From: Deltaproteobacteria bacterium UBA5754
GTDB taxonomy: Bacteria > Desulfobacterota > Dissulfuribacteria > Dissulfuribacterales > UBA5754
NCBI GenBank assembly: GCA_002419025.1
Contig: DIFG01000005.1
Location: forward strand, 1 to 37,886
Reading direction: 5' to 3'
Length of the DNA: 37,886 nucleotides
In this document: positions 1-7,685 of the stretch, in pieces
Position numbering within the stretch: position 1 is the stretch's first letter
How the letters are laid out: every line of letters begins with the position of its first letter
The notes under the pieces: generated by a model
The model's input: the letters and a program-made list of their open reading frames with translations, nothing else
Database searches by the model: none
Told to the model about the DNA's origin: nothing
Position numbers and translations under genes: made by a program

Positions 1-118
1 TAAAGCCTGGCACCACATTGTTCTTGTGTTCCCATATGCGCTTTACGAGATCGGATGTGACACCCACATACAGGGTTTCATTTCTGCGGCCGGCCGGAAG
101 ATAGACGCACGGCTTCAT
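1..118 (-). CDS. GIY-YIG nuclease-family protein, N-terminal part (runs off the window)
   Basis: Reading leftward from an ATG at 116-118, the minus strand translates as MKPCVYLPAGRRNETLYVGV followed by TSDLVKRIWEHKNNVVPGF and then leaves the window. This is the typical start of small (about 90-100 aa) GIY-YIG proteins of the UhpC/YhbQ-like group: the split GIY...YIG signature appears here as VYLP...LYVGV, followed by the conserved Arg of the LxxRIxEH helix. Such proteins are predicted DNA nucleases, often of unknown biological role. Only 39 residues are visible, so the catalytic Glu and intactness cannot be judged. It is probably transcribed separately from cpoB, since a palindrome lies between them. 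Confidence 0.8.
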   Translation of the reverse strand, partial: MKPCVYLPAGRRNETLYVGVTSDLVKRIWEHKNNVVPGF

Positions 119-137
119 AATTCACGTTTTATACTGG

Positions 138-157
138 ATTCCGGCCTCCGCCGGAAT
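138..157. repeat. Short palindrome (dispersed-repeat type)
   Basis: ATTCCGGC-CTCC-GCCGGAAT is an 8-bp perfect inverted repeat with a 4-nt loop, in the gap between cpoB and the GIY-YIG gene. The surrounding text (ggattccggcctccgccgga, then atgacg) matches the style of short palindromic repeats scattered through many bacterial genomes. It may also act as a weak terminator after cpoB, but no T-run follows on either strand. Confidence 0.55.
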
Positions 158-224
158 GACGAGGCGGTATGCAACTGCGCACTGGAAACCGATCAAATTC
201 CACACGAAATGACGAAGAGCCTCT

Positions 225-1043
225 TTATTTCAGTTTTGCGAGCTGTTCTTTTGCCAGGGCTGCCTGAGAACTCGACGGGTACTTTTTCACGAGATTCTGA
301 AAAACGATCCGCGCCCCAACATTGTCACCCAGCTTCATGAAGGCGAGCCCCTGCTTGTACATGGCATCAGGGGCCTTGTTGCTGTTGGGGAATCCATCCA
401 GGAGTTTCTGGTAATCGAGGATCGCCTCCTCGTATCGTTCAAGTTTGAACTCGTTTTCCCCCATCCAGAAGTAGGCGTTATCCGCCAGGTCTCCCTTGGG
501 ATTCTTTTCGAGATATGTCTGAAAACTCTTGATGGAGTCTTTGTACTGGCCCTGCTTGAAAAGGGCGATTCCCTGCTCATAATAGTTGGGCTCGGCGGGA
601 GGAGCGGCCGCTGCGGGTGCTGGTGTGCCGGGCACTGTGCCGATGACCTGTCCAACCTCGCCGGTTTGGGGAGGGGCCTGTCCGCCATAGATTTTTTGCT
701 CGAGTGCGTCTATGCGTGCACGGTCCTGTTCCTTGGCGTAGGCGAGCTGTTCGAGTTGCCCGTTGATGCGGAGGATCTCAGCCTGAAGGACGTCGATCCT
801 GTTTCCGATGCTTGCCATATTGGACTGTACCGCACCCTCCTCCGTCTTTTTGCCAAGTATCTCCTGCCTGAGGGTCGCCTGCTCGAGAGCAAGGGTGTTG
901 ACCCGTCTTTCAAGGAGATCGATCTGTTGGACCGGGGCGCATCCAGGAAGCATGGCCGCTGAGATGACGGCTGTGGCGAAGAGAAGGACAGATCGCGCTG
1001 ACACGGGGTTTCCGACCGAGATGCGTCGAATGTTTATGTGCAT
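225..1043 (-). CDS. cpoB: CpoB/YbgF-type Tol-Pal coordinator, predicted lipoprotein
   Basis: A 272-aa TPR protein encoded last in the Tol operon, 20 nt after tolB. In E. coli CpoB (YbgF) is periplasmic, binds TolA and coordinates outer-membrane constriction with septal peptidoglycan synthesis. The start at 1043 is chosen because it has a strong ribosome site (GGGAGG) and leads into a signal peptide ending in a lipobox-like LPGC (Cys35). Next come a heptad-type coiled coil (about 37-110), a Pro/Ala-rich linker, and three TPR units from about 155 to the end (YYEQGIALFKQGQYKDSIKS; AYFWMGENEFKLERYEEAI; AMYKQGLAFMKLGDNVGARI). Oddities: E. coli CpoB is soluble while this one looks lipidated, and pal, normally just upstream, is missing. 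Confidence 0.9.
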   Translation of the reverse strand: MHINIRRISVGNPVSARSVLLFATAVISAAMLPGCAPVQQIDLLERRVNTLALEQATLRQEILGKKTEEGAVQSNMASIGNRIDVLQAEILRINGQLEQLAYAKEQDRARIDALEQKIYGGQAPPQTGEVGQVIGTVPGTPAPAAAAPPAEPNYYEQGIALFKQGQYKDSIKSFQTYLEKNPKGDLADNAYFWMGENEFKLERYEEAILDYQKLLDGFPNSNKAPDAMYKQGLAFMKLGDNVGARIVFQNLVKKYPSSSQAALAKEQLAKLK

Positions 1044-1063
1044 TATGCGTTCCTCCCGCAGGT

Positions 1064-2353
1064 TCATTGTGCCTGAGACCGGTTGGGCCCCCACGATGGG
1101 GTGCTCACTGGGCCGTTGTGCCTCATGAGTATACGTTGGGCATCCCCGTTTGCAAGCATGACGAAGAGAGACTTGGTCCCGAGCCGGTTCGAGGTGAAGA
1201 GAATGAGACGCCCGTCAGGGGACCATGCCGGGTTTTCGTTGCTCCCTGAGGAGGTGAGCTGGGTCAACTCGCCCCCGTCAGGAGAGATGGTCATGATCTG
1301 GAACCGCCCGCCGATCCTGCTGACATATGCGATGCGGTCTCCACGGGGCGACCACTGGGGGTCGGTGTTGTAGTCACCCGAGTACGTGATGCGTTTAGAG
1401 GACCGGGTAGCCAGATTCATGACATAGATCTGCGGTGATCCAGACTGGTCGGAGACATACGCGATTCTCGTACCATCCGGGGACCAGGTGGGAGAGACCT
1501 TCATTCCAATGCCGCCAGTCAGTTTTTCGAGCACCTTGCCATGAGAATCGATGATAAATATGTCGGGCTGACCGTCCTTGCTGAGGGAGACGGCCAAGCG
1601 GTCCCCGTTCGGGTGCCAGGCCGGTGAGATGTTGATGCCGGGATGGCCCGCGATCTTGGTCACCTTTCCGCTTCGGAGGTCCTTGATGTAGAGGTGGGGT
1701 TTCCCGCTCCGGTAGGAGGTGTAGGCGATGCGGTTCCCATCTGGAGAGAACCGTGGGGAGAGGGTGACGGACTTGTCAGATGTGACTGCGACCGGGCCGT
1801 ATCCGTCGAAATCCGCCATGAAGACGTCCTTGAACGTGCCGTTTTTCCCGACAAAGGCGATTTTTGAAAGGCTCACGCCGTGCTCTCCTGTGATCGCCGT
1901 GATGACCACGTCACAGAATTCGTGGGCCATGCGCCGGTAGTCCCCGTTTTTCCCCGTGTAGTTGCGCTGCTCGATCACCTTTTGAGAGGGCATCTCGAGG
2001 AGTCGCCAGTCCACAGAGATGGCGTCTCCGTTCGCTGTGACAGACCCGGTGACGAGGAAATCGAGCCGGTAGCGCCCCCAGTTCGCATTCGCCCTTCCAC
2101 CGTACGTCATGGGATCGAGGACGGAGAAGAATCCGTGGAACGCGAGGTCGTTCGAGAGGACCTCGGCGAGTTTGCGACCAACGAGGTCGTTTTCAAAGGT
2201 GCGCGGAGTGGCGTCGAGATAGGGGACGGCTATGGGTATCTGGTGCATCCCCGGCGCCGTGATGTCGATGTAGACGATGGCTTCGGCCGGATGGGCCATG
2301 AAACAGATGGAAATGAACAGGAGAAAAACGGTTCGATACAGGGCCTTCATCAT
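1064..2353 (-). CDS. tolB: Tol-Pal system beta-propeller protein TolB
   Basis: TolB is the periplasmic partner of Pal and TolA in the outer-membrane constriction machine. The 429-aa product has a signal peptide (about residues 1-25, cut after AHPAEA), an N-terminal alpha/beta domain (ITAPGMHQIPIAVP..., NDLAFHGFFSVLDP) and a six-bladed C-terminal propeller with repeated SPDG/WSPDG...IAYVS blades. Its length matches E. coli TolB (430 aa). The start overlaps the tolA stop as ATGA, with GAGG upstream, which indicates translational coupling. Assignment is secure. What is odd is the absence of its usual downstream partner gene pal. Confidence 0.96.
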   Translation of the reverse strand: MMKALYRTVFLLFISICFMAHPAEAIVYIDITAPGMHQIPIAVPYLDATPRTFENDLVGRKLAEVLSNDLAFHGFFSVLDPMTYGGRANANWGRYRLDFLVTGSVTANGDAISVDWRLLEMPSQKVIEQRNYTGKNGDYRRMAHEFCDVVITAITGEHGVSLSKIAFVGKNGTFKDVFMADFDGYGPVAVTSDKSVTLSPRFSPDGNRIAYTSYRSGKPHLYIKDLRSGKVTKIAGHPGINISPAWHPNGDRLAVSLSKDGQPDIFIIDSHGKVLEKLTGGIGMKVSPTWSPDGTRIAYVSDQSGSPQIYVMNLATRSSKRITYSGDYNTDPQWSPRGDRIAYVSRIGGRFQIMTISPDGGELTQLTSSGSNENPAWSPDGRLILFTSNRLGTKSLFVMLANGDAQRILMRHNGPVSTPSWGPNRSQAQ

Positions 2354-3330
2354 GTTCCCACCTCACCGGGACGGAATCTGATCCCGATCTCCACCGGGCC
2401 CATGCCAAGGGCCCGGGGCAGCGGCGGTAGCCTGCGAGCCTCGCGCACTGCCTTGATGGCGGATTGGTCGAAGACGGGATTTCCTGATTTTTTTTCAAAG
2501 GACGCGTTGAGGACGGTCCCGTTCCGGTCGAGGACTATCACCACGACGCAGACGAGATTTTTTGTGTCAAGAAGTTGCTCGGGAAGGATCCATGCCTCTC
2601 GGATACGGTCATAGAGTTCCGTGCAGGGATAGATGTTACAGAATTCACTGTTTTCCGCAGGGCCTGCCTGACCGCCTGGGGGTGCGTCCTTGCCTGCGTC
2701 TCCGACCTTTCCCTGCAGGGCGAGGAGCCTCTCATTGAGCTTCTCCTCATCCGCCTTTCCCTGTATGGAGCTGAGCCTTTCCTTGAGTATCTCATCGGCC
2801 TGTTTTTCCGTGACATTTTCCTTTATGGACTTGATGCGTTCGGAAAGGAGTTTCTGCTCGTTCGGAGGGGAAGAAGGCCTCTCAGCCGGTTTTTCGGGCG
2901 TGGGCTTTGGTTTTTCTTCCTTTTTCGGCGGTTTTTCAGGTTCAGTCTTGACGGATACCTGGGCCGTTTTTTTCTCGGGCTTTGGTTCGGGTTTAGGCTC
3001 AGGCTTTGGTTCGGGTTTCTTCATCGGGATCTGGACCATGGGTTCCGGCTCGGATGCCTTTGCCTTCACCGCAGGTGGAGACGGACGTGGCTGCTCTTTT
3101 TGTGCCGCCCGGGTCCTGGTCTGGGGAGGACGGGCCGGGTGTGAGGGTGCGGGGACAGGGGAGAGGCTTTTGGGATCTACCAGCCTCACAGTGGAGGTGG
3201 CCATGGCCGGTTCGTAGCGTCTCCATCGGTCCACGCCGAAGGCGGCGAGCCCGGCCACAAGGACATGTATGGCGAGTGCCAGCGCCAGCGCAAGGGTCCA
3301 CTTTTCGTTCGGGGGGGTGATGGAATCCAT
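2350..3330 (-). CDS. tolA: TolA / TonB-C-terminal energy-transducing protein
   Basis: A 326-aa inner-membrane protein bridging TolQR and the outer membrane. It has a single N-terminal membrane helix (about residues 11-33, ALALALAIHVLVAGLAAFGV), then a long Pro/Lys/Glu-rich periplasmic linker with KPEP repeats (about 100-150) and short repeated helical units of the LxERLxxIQGK type (about 190-235). A TonB_C-type domain from about 240 carries a conserved pattern (YPCTELYDRIREAWILP, then VVIVLDRNGTVLNASFEKKS). The start at 3330 was preferred over longer frames because it precedes the membrane helix and lies 7 nt after tolR. No strong ribosome site is visible, so coupling to tolR is likely. TolA is favoured over TonB by operon position. 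Confidence 0.92.
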   Translation of the reverse strand: MDSITPPNEKWTLALALALAIHVLVAGLAAFGVDRWRRYEPAMATSTVRLVDPKSLSPVPAPSHPARPPQTRTRAAQKEQPRPSPPAVKAKASEPEPMVQIPMKKPEPKPEPKPEPKPEKKTAQVSVKTEPEKPPKKEEKPKPTPEKPAERPSSPPNEQKLLSERIKSIKENVTEKQADEILKERLSSIQGKADEEKLNERLLALQGKVGDAGKDAPPGGQAGPAENSEFCNIYPCTELYDRIREAWILPEQLLDTKNLVCVVVIVLDRNGTVLNASFEKKSGNPVFDQSAIKAVREARRLPPLPRALGMGPVEIGIRFRPGEVGT

Positions 3331-3337
3331 CGTTTTT

Positions 3338-3790
3338 CTACTTCTGCTTCGGCTTCCCCCGTGCGTCGTCTTCCGGTGGCTCGGTGACGAGCCCCAGATC
3401 CTTGATTCCGGCCTCGCGTGTCGCGCCGATGACCTCAGCGACCACACCGTACGGGACCTCCTTGTCAGCCCTGAGAAGGACCTGTTCGGCCTCCCCCTTT
3501 CCCTTCATGCCGGCAAGGATCGTCTTCAGGGATTCGTGGTCCACCGGGGCCTTGCCGAGGATCACCGCGCCGTCAGCCCGGACTGTGATGATGATCGGTT
3601 CCTTTTTCTGGGGAATGGGCTTGGCCGAGGTCTCCGGGAGTTTCACGTCGAGGCCCTTGGTCATCATGGGGGCGGTCACCATGAAGATGATGAGAAGGAC
3701 GAGCATGACATCCACGAGGGGAGTCACATTGATCTCGGAGAGATAGTTGCGTCTGCCGTTTCCGGGCGCCGGCCCTGTTCCCATGCCCAT
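3338..3790 (-). CDS. tolR: TolR/ExbD-family proton-channel subunit
   Basis: A 150-aa member of the ExbD/TolR family, which with TolQ forms the proton-driven motor for TolA. The signature INVTPLVDVMLVLLIIFMVT spans the single membrane helix (about residues 21-42) and contains the essential membrane Asp (Asp27). The rest is periplasmic: VKLPETS, then ITVRADGAVILGK, the usual ExbD fold. The first ATG lies 1 nt after the tolQ stop; a second in-frame ATG (third codon) could also be used. Flanking tolQ and tolA distinguish it from ExbD. Confidence 0.95.
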   Translation of the reverse strand: MGMGTGPAPGNGRRNYLSEINVTPLVDVMLVLLIIFMVTAPMMTKGLDVKLPETSAKPIPQKKEPIIITVRADGAVILGKAPVDHESLKTILAGMKGKGEAEQVLLRADKEVPYGVVAEVIGATREAGIKDLGLVTEPPEDDARGKPKQK

Positions 3791-3791
3791 C

Positions 3792-4505
3792 TCAGTCGGC
3801 CTTTTCTGATGGCGTGGAGCTGGATTTCGAAGGCACGAGCCTTCGCTCCACCAGGTTCATGAAGTCGCCTGCAAATCCCTGGAGTTCGGTCTCCATTCGG
3901 GAGAGGGCGCTCATGAAGAAGTTGAATGCGATGACCGAGGGGATGGCCGCAGCCAGTCCTGTGGCCGTGGCGATGAGGGCCTCCGAGATCCCCGGGGCCA
4001 CGGTGGCGAGGCTCGCCGAGCCCTGGAGCCCGATCTCGCTGAAACTCCTCATGATCCCCCAGACCGTCCCGAAGAGCCCGATGAAGGGTGCGGAGTTTCC
4101 GATGGTCGCAAGGATCGGAAGGCGCCGCTCAAGGGATGCGATTTCCTCCTGGATCCCCTTACGAAGGCTCCGTTCCAGGGTCGAGAGCCAGACTCCAGGC
4201 TCAAGGGGACGTGCCTTGGAGCTTTCCTGGAGCCGGCGAAGCTCTTCGAAGCCGGCAAGATATACCTGGGCCATGGGGGATTCAGGGAGGTCTCTTGCGG
4301 TTTTCCCGCATTTTCCCAAGGACTCCCCTTCGGAGAAGGCGTCGAGAAAGGCGGCGTTGCCGCCTCTGGCCTGCCGGAAACGGAGGGCTTTGGCGATCAC
4401 GATGGTCCAGCAGAGGACGGAGAAGAAGATCAGGGAAAAGAGGACGAACTGGACCATTGGGCCTGAGCCCATGATCATGGAAAGGATGCCGCCGTGTCCA
4501 TTCAT
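3792..4505 (-). CDS. tolQ: TolQ/ExbB-family proton-channel subunit
   Basis: A 237-aa MotA/TolQ/ExbB protein forming the membrane motor with TolR. There are three membrane helices: about 17-40 (VQFVLFSLIFFSVLCWTIVI), about 129-155 (ILATIGNSAPFIGLFGTVWG) and about 175-196 (LIATATGLAAAIPSVIAFNF). Motifs GLFGTVWGIM and EALIATATGLAAAIP, with their conserved Thr residues, are diagnostic. Length fits E. coli TolQ (230 aa). It follows mqnD after 56 nt, so the Tol genes may be read through from mqnBD or from a promoter in that short gap. Confidence 0.95.
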   Translation of the reverse strand: MNGHGGILSMIMGSGPMVQFVLFSLIFFSVLCWTIVIAKALRFRQARGGNAAFLDAFSEGESLGKCGKTARDLPESPMAQVYLAGFEELRRLQESSKARPLEPGVWLSTLERSLRKGIQEEIASLERRLPILATIGNSAPFIGLFGTVWGIMRSFSEIGLQGSASLATVAPGISEALIATATGLAAAIPSVIAFNFFMSALSRMETELQGFAGDFMNLVERRLVPSKSSSTPSEKAD

Positions 4506-4561
4506 TGGTGTGGATTACTCCGCATGGATGAAAATCAGGGCGAAGGATACCGGAACAGTCA

Positions 4562-5410
4562 CTATTTATGCAATATCCGGGCAAGCTCTCCGGGGAGGGA
4601 CAAGGTGGAGAGGCCGAGGCCCCGGGCCTTTTCAAGGAGGCATTCGACGGCCCGGCCTCCTTCTTCTCCCATGTCGAGGGTGAATGCGTTCACGTATAGC
4701 CCGATGTGTCCCCGGATCACCCCCTCTTCTGTTTCCTGGGCATGGGCACGAATGAATGCCCAGGGTTCTTCGGGGTGTCCCCAGGCGAAGCGGAGGCTCT
4801 GCCTGATGGCCTCTTCCATCCCCAGGACGAGTTCCTCCTCGAGGGAGCGGCGCGCCACGATCCCGCCCAGGGGGATGGGAAGGCCTGTCTCTTGCTCCCA
4901 CCATGCCCCAAGGTCCTGGACGCAGGTAAGGCCGTGGGATTCATAGGTGAAACGGGTTTCGTGGATGATGACCCCGAGATCTACATCCCCTCGGGCCACG
5001 GCAGGGGCGATGGATGCAAAATGCATGGGGACGGTCTCCCGGACCTCTGGCGCGAAGAGCCGAAGGAGGAGGGCTGCCGTGGTGTGGAGGCCGGGGATGG
5101 CGATCCTTGCCTGACTGAATGCCGGTTTCCTTTTGCCCGCACGCATGACCACGATGGGGCCGCAGCCCCTGCCGAGGGCCGCCCCTGAGCGAAGGACGAG
5201 GTAGTCGTCCATGCAGTGGAGGAGTACGGCGAAGGAGACCTTGCACACGTCGATCGATCGGGCAAGTACTAAGGCGTTCAGTTCCTCCACATCCCGGATC
5301 ACAGGGGCCATGGAAACAGGAGAGGGCGTCTTTCCGTGGATGAGGGCGTCAAATATGAACGTGTCGTTGGGACAGGGAGAGATGCCGAGGGTCAGGGGAG
5401 AACGTGTCAT
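4562..5410 (-). CDS. mqnD: 1,4-dihydroxy-6-naphthoate synthase (menaquinone, futalosine pathway)
   Basis: MqnD converts cyclic dehypoxanthine futalosine to 1,4-dihydroxy-6-naphthoate, a cytosolic late step of the futalosine route to menaquinone. The 282-aa protein begins with the diagnostic LGISPCPNDTFIFDALIHGK, followed by DVEELNALVLARSIDVCKVS and a periplasmic-binding-protein-like fold in which the ligand sits between two lobes. Later conserved parts include TTAALLLRLFAPEV and DLGVIIHETRFTYESHGL. Adjacency to mqnB (7 nt) supports the pathway over the homologous MqnA, which lacks the SPCPNDTF start. Confidence 0.93.
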   Translation of the reverse strand: MTRSPLTLGISPCPNDTFIFDALIHGKTPSPVSMAPVIRDVEELNALVLARSIDVCKVSFAVLLHCMDDYLVLRSGAALGRGCGPIVVMRAGKRKPAFSQARIAIPGLHTTAALLLRLFAPEVRETVPMHFASIAPAVARGDVDLGVIIHETRFTYESHGLTCVQDLGAWWEQETGLPIPLGGIVARRSLEEELVLGMEEAIRQSLRFAWGHPEEPWAFIRAHAQETEEGVIRGHIGLYVNAFTLDMGEEGGRAVECLLEKARGLGLSTLSLPGELARILHK

Positions 5411-5417
5411 GTGCGAA

Positions 5418-6062
5418 TCATGTCCTGAGCATGGAGGTAAGGATACATTCGGCTGCCTCGGCAGTGCGGGCCAGGGCCTTGTCTATTCGCCATCCGGATC
5501 TGTCCGGGTCGCCTGCCACATTGCTTATTCCGCGAATCTCGATGAGGGGAACACAGTATTCCGTGCAGACGAGGGCAGCCGCAGCCCCTTCCATGTTTTC
5601 CACCCAGGCCCCGGTATGGCGGGCTATGAGTTCGGCCCGCTCCATGGTCCCGCTTGTGCAAGAGACTGTGGCCATGGGGGCGAAGGCAGCGCCAGGAGGC
5701 ACGGACCCAAGGATTCGACGGGCTGTGTCCTCCAGAAGGAACCGGATGCGGGGCGTCTCTCCGGGCAGCTCGAGGGGAACGATCCCGGATTCCGTGCATC
5801 GTCCGAGGTCTGCCAAGATCTCGGATCCGGCAAGGGCGACATCTCCGATGCCGACATCCGATCGGGGATATGTTCCACCGATGCCGCAAAGGAGGACGGC
5901 CCTGACGGGATATCGTTCGAGAAATCGGGTGAGGGCGCATGCAGTGGCGGCAGGGCCGACCCCGCAGACGAGGGCCATGGTCCTCGCCCCGTCGATCAAG
6001 GTGGTGAATGCAGCCATCTCCTGGGAAGTGGGGGCCGTGAGCAACACTGGGTCTGTGTCCAT
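5418..6062 (-). CDS. mqnB: Futalosine hydrolase
   Basis: A 214-aa nucleosidase of the nucleoside-phosphorylase superfamily. MqnB removes hypoxanthine from futalosine to give dehypoxanthine futalosine, the step before MqnC and MqnD. Visible motifs are the N-terminal strand VLLTAPTSQEM, the GVGPAATACALTRFL loop, the GIGGTYPRSDVGIGDVALAG segment and the base-binding WVENMEGAAAALVC motif with its Glu. The start at 6062 keeps the first beta strand but has no obvious ribosome site, so it could be slightly off. With mqnD it forms a two-gene unit heading the tol genes. MTA/SAH nucleosidase is the alternative, but the neighbour makes MqnB much more likely. Confidence 0.88.
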   Translation of the reverse strand: MDTDPVLLTAPTSQEMAAFTTLIDGARTMALVCGVGPAATACALTRFLERYPVRAVLLCGIGGTYPRSDVGIGDVALAGSEILADLGRCTESGIVPLELPGETPRIRFLLEDTARRILGSVPPGAAFAPMATVSCTSGTMERAELIARHTGAWVENMEGAAAALVCTEYCVPLIEIRGISNVAGDPDRSGWRIDKALARTAEAAECILTSMLRT

Positions 6063-6133
6063 GCCTTTAGCGTAGTAATCGGCCCTGCCGAAATGCGTCC
6101 GGAATAGGATTGTGAAACAGCATATAGAGAGAT

Positions 6134-6166
6134 TTTATCTGTGTCCTCTGTGCTCTCAGTGGTGAG
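6134..6166. repeat. Dispersed intergenic repeat (ctgtgtcctctgtg type)
   Basis: The sequence around gtgtcctctgtgctctcagt belongs by eye to a low-complexity repeat seen between genes in many unrelated bacteria; when translated it yields TTESTEDTDK-like peptides. It lies in the 110-bp gap between mqnB and the histidine kinase gene. No coding potential is assigned. Confidence 0.5.
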
Positions 6167-6173
6167 ATATAAA

Positions 6174-7382
6174 TCAAGTTGTGTTAATATTAAAAGAGTT
6201 GGCATGGGGTTTCGGGACCGTGCGCATGGGGAAAAAGACGCGGATTACGGTGCCAGCCCCGGGGCTGCTCGTGACAGAGACAGCTCCATCCATGTCCATG
6301 ATGAACCGATACGCTGAGGAGAGTCCGATTCCCTGCCTGGACGGGTTCTTGGTCGAGTAGAAAGGCTCAAAGATGTGCTGTATCACATCGGGCGACATCC
6401 CCGCCCCGTTGTCCTCCACCTCAAGTAATGCGTAATCTTTTTCTTCCAGGATCCCGAAGAAATGTCCTTCTTGGTCGTACGCGCCCTGGGCGGGCATGCG
6501 GCCTGTCCTGACGGTGATTCGGCCTTCCCTGTCGCCGATGGCCTCCCGTGCGTTCAGGACGAGATGGAAGAAAAGCGTCCGGAGTCCTTGCGGATCGGCC
6601 GGGATGGTGGATGGGGGTCCGATTGATTCATGCTGCATCGAGATGGAGCGGGGTACGAGTCCGCGAAGTATCTCTATCATGGAGGCGACCGTGGAATCAA
6701 GTTCAACCAGTTGAATCCATTTCCTTTGACCATCCATATTTGCGAAGGAAAGGATTTCCCTTGAGAACCGGGCAGCATAGGAGATCGACTTTTCCGCTTC
6801 GTCAAGATGACGGAGGACTTTTGGGGAGTTCCGGACGTATCTCTTGGCAAGATCGATATTTCCCTGGACGGCCATGAGGAGGTTGTTGAAATGGTGTGCG
6901 AATCCTCCTGCAAGACGGTTTATCGCCTCCAGGAGTTCTGTCGTCCGTGCATGTTCCTCGATCCTTCGGCGTTCCCTTTCTGCGCGGATGCGATCGGTGA
7001 TGTCCCGGAATATGCCGATCGTGGCAAATGACACACCTTCCCGGAATTGTGTCCGGACCATGCCTTCCACTGGGATCAGACGGCCGTCCCTGGCGAGGAA
7101 TTCCGCATCCACCCTGTGGGCCTGGTGAGAAGAAAGGACCGTCCTGAATTTTTCCATGCATATCTCGCGACAGGCAGGGGAGACGATATCGAAAATGGTC
7201 AGGTCCTTCACCTCCCCAGGGCTGTAGCCAAGGGTAACCAGCCACGCCCGGTTGACATAGAGGAACCTTCCATCCGGCGAGACGCTCTGAACCATATCGG
7301 CTGCGTCGTCAACGAGGTCCAGGAAGATATTGGCATCGAAGTCGGGGGTCATGGATAAAATCTGAATCCGTGAGATATGCAT
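6174..7382 (-). CDS. PAS-domain sensor histidine kinase (cytoplasmic)
   Basis: A 402-aa sensor kinase without membrane helices. A PAS domain occupies about residues 20-135 (DMVQSVSPDGRFLYVNRAWL; GIFRDITDRIRAERERR), then a dimerisation/phosphoacceptor helix with GGFAHHFNNLLMAVQGNI (His163/His164, matching the AHDFNN class), and an ATPase domain with NAREAI, DNGAGMSPDVIQHIFEPFYS and GIGLSSAYRFI. There is no receiver domain and no response regulator next to it, so it is an orphan whose partner is unknown. The ATG at 7382 follows TAGG at usable spacing; the ATG at 7352 is an alternative that keeps the whole PAS domain. It is divergent from the peptide transporter genes. Confidence 0.88.
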   Translation of the reverse strand: MHISRIQILSMTPDFDANIFLDLVDDAADMVQSVSPDGRFLYVNRAWLVTLGYSPGEVKDLTIFDIVSPACREICMEKFRTVLSSHQAHRVDAEFLARDGRLIPVEGMVRTQFREGVSFATIGIFRDITDRIRAERERRRIEEHARTTELLEAINRLAGGFAHHFNNLLMAVQGNIDLAKRYVRNSPKVLRHLDEAEKSISYAARFSREILSFANMDGQRKWIQLVELDSTVASMIEILRGLVPRSISMQHESIGPPSTIPADPQGLRTLFFHLVLNAREAIGDREGRITVRTGRMPAQGAYDQEGHFFGILEEKDYALLEVEDNGAGMSPDVIQHIFEPFYSTKNPSRQGIGLSSAYRFIMDMDGAVSVTSSPGAGTVIRVFFPMRTVPKPHANSFNINTT

Positions 7383-7435
7383 TCAACCTACCGATTTTTC
7401 ATAATAAATCGACGGTCAGGGTGTTTGTGGAGTGA

Positions 7436-7511
7436 GGCGCCCATGGACGGGCGCCGTCGGCAAATCCGCCCCCATGGACTGGGGCTGTTTGCCGCACGGA
7501 ACAAACAGCCC
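7436..7511 (+). other. Structured 5' region with mutually exclusive hairpins
   Basis: The 303-bp gap between the histidine kinase (7382) and the transporter start (7686) holds several strong inverted repeats. GGCGCCC/GGGCGCC (7436-7455) forms one hairpin. CGGCAAA (7458-7464) pairs with TTTGCCG (7488-7494) around a CCCC/GGGG inner stem. GGGCTGTTTG (7482-7491) also pairs perfectly with CAAACAGCCC (7502-7511), so the second and third hairpins compete. An AT-rich stretch with a run of nine T follows near 7553. It could be a regulatory leader of the transporter or a palindromic repeat; it matches no riboswitch class I know. Confidence 0.45.
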
Positions 7512-7685
7512 GAACGTCGGCTCACGGATTCAGATAACAGAATGATTCTACATTTTTTTTTCACAAAGTTAAGCGTGTCCGCATGCCCAATCCATGAAAA
7601 AGGGCGCGGGATGCCGGCTCTTGCCGCAGTGTAGGTGAATGGAACGCCGCTCCGGGTCTTGCCTCGTGCCCAATTCTTGGGTCAA

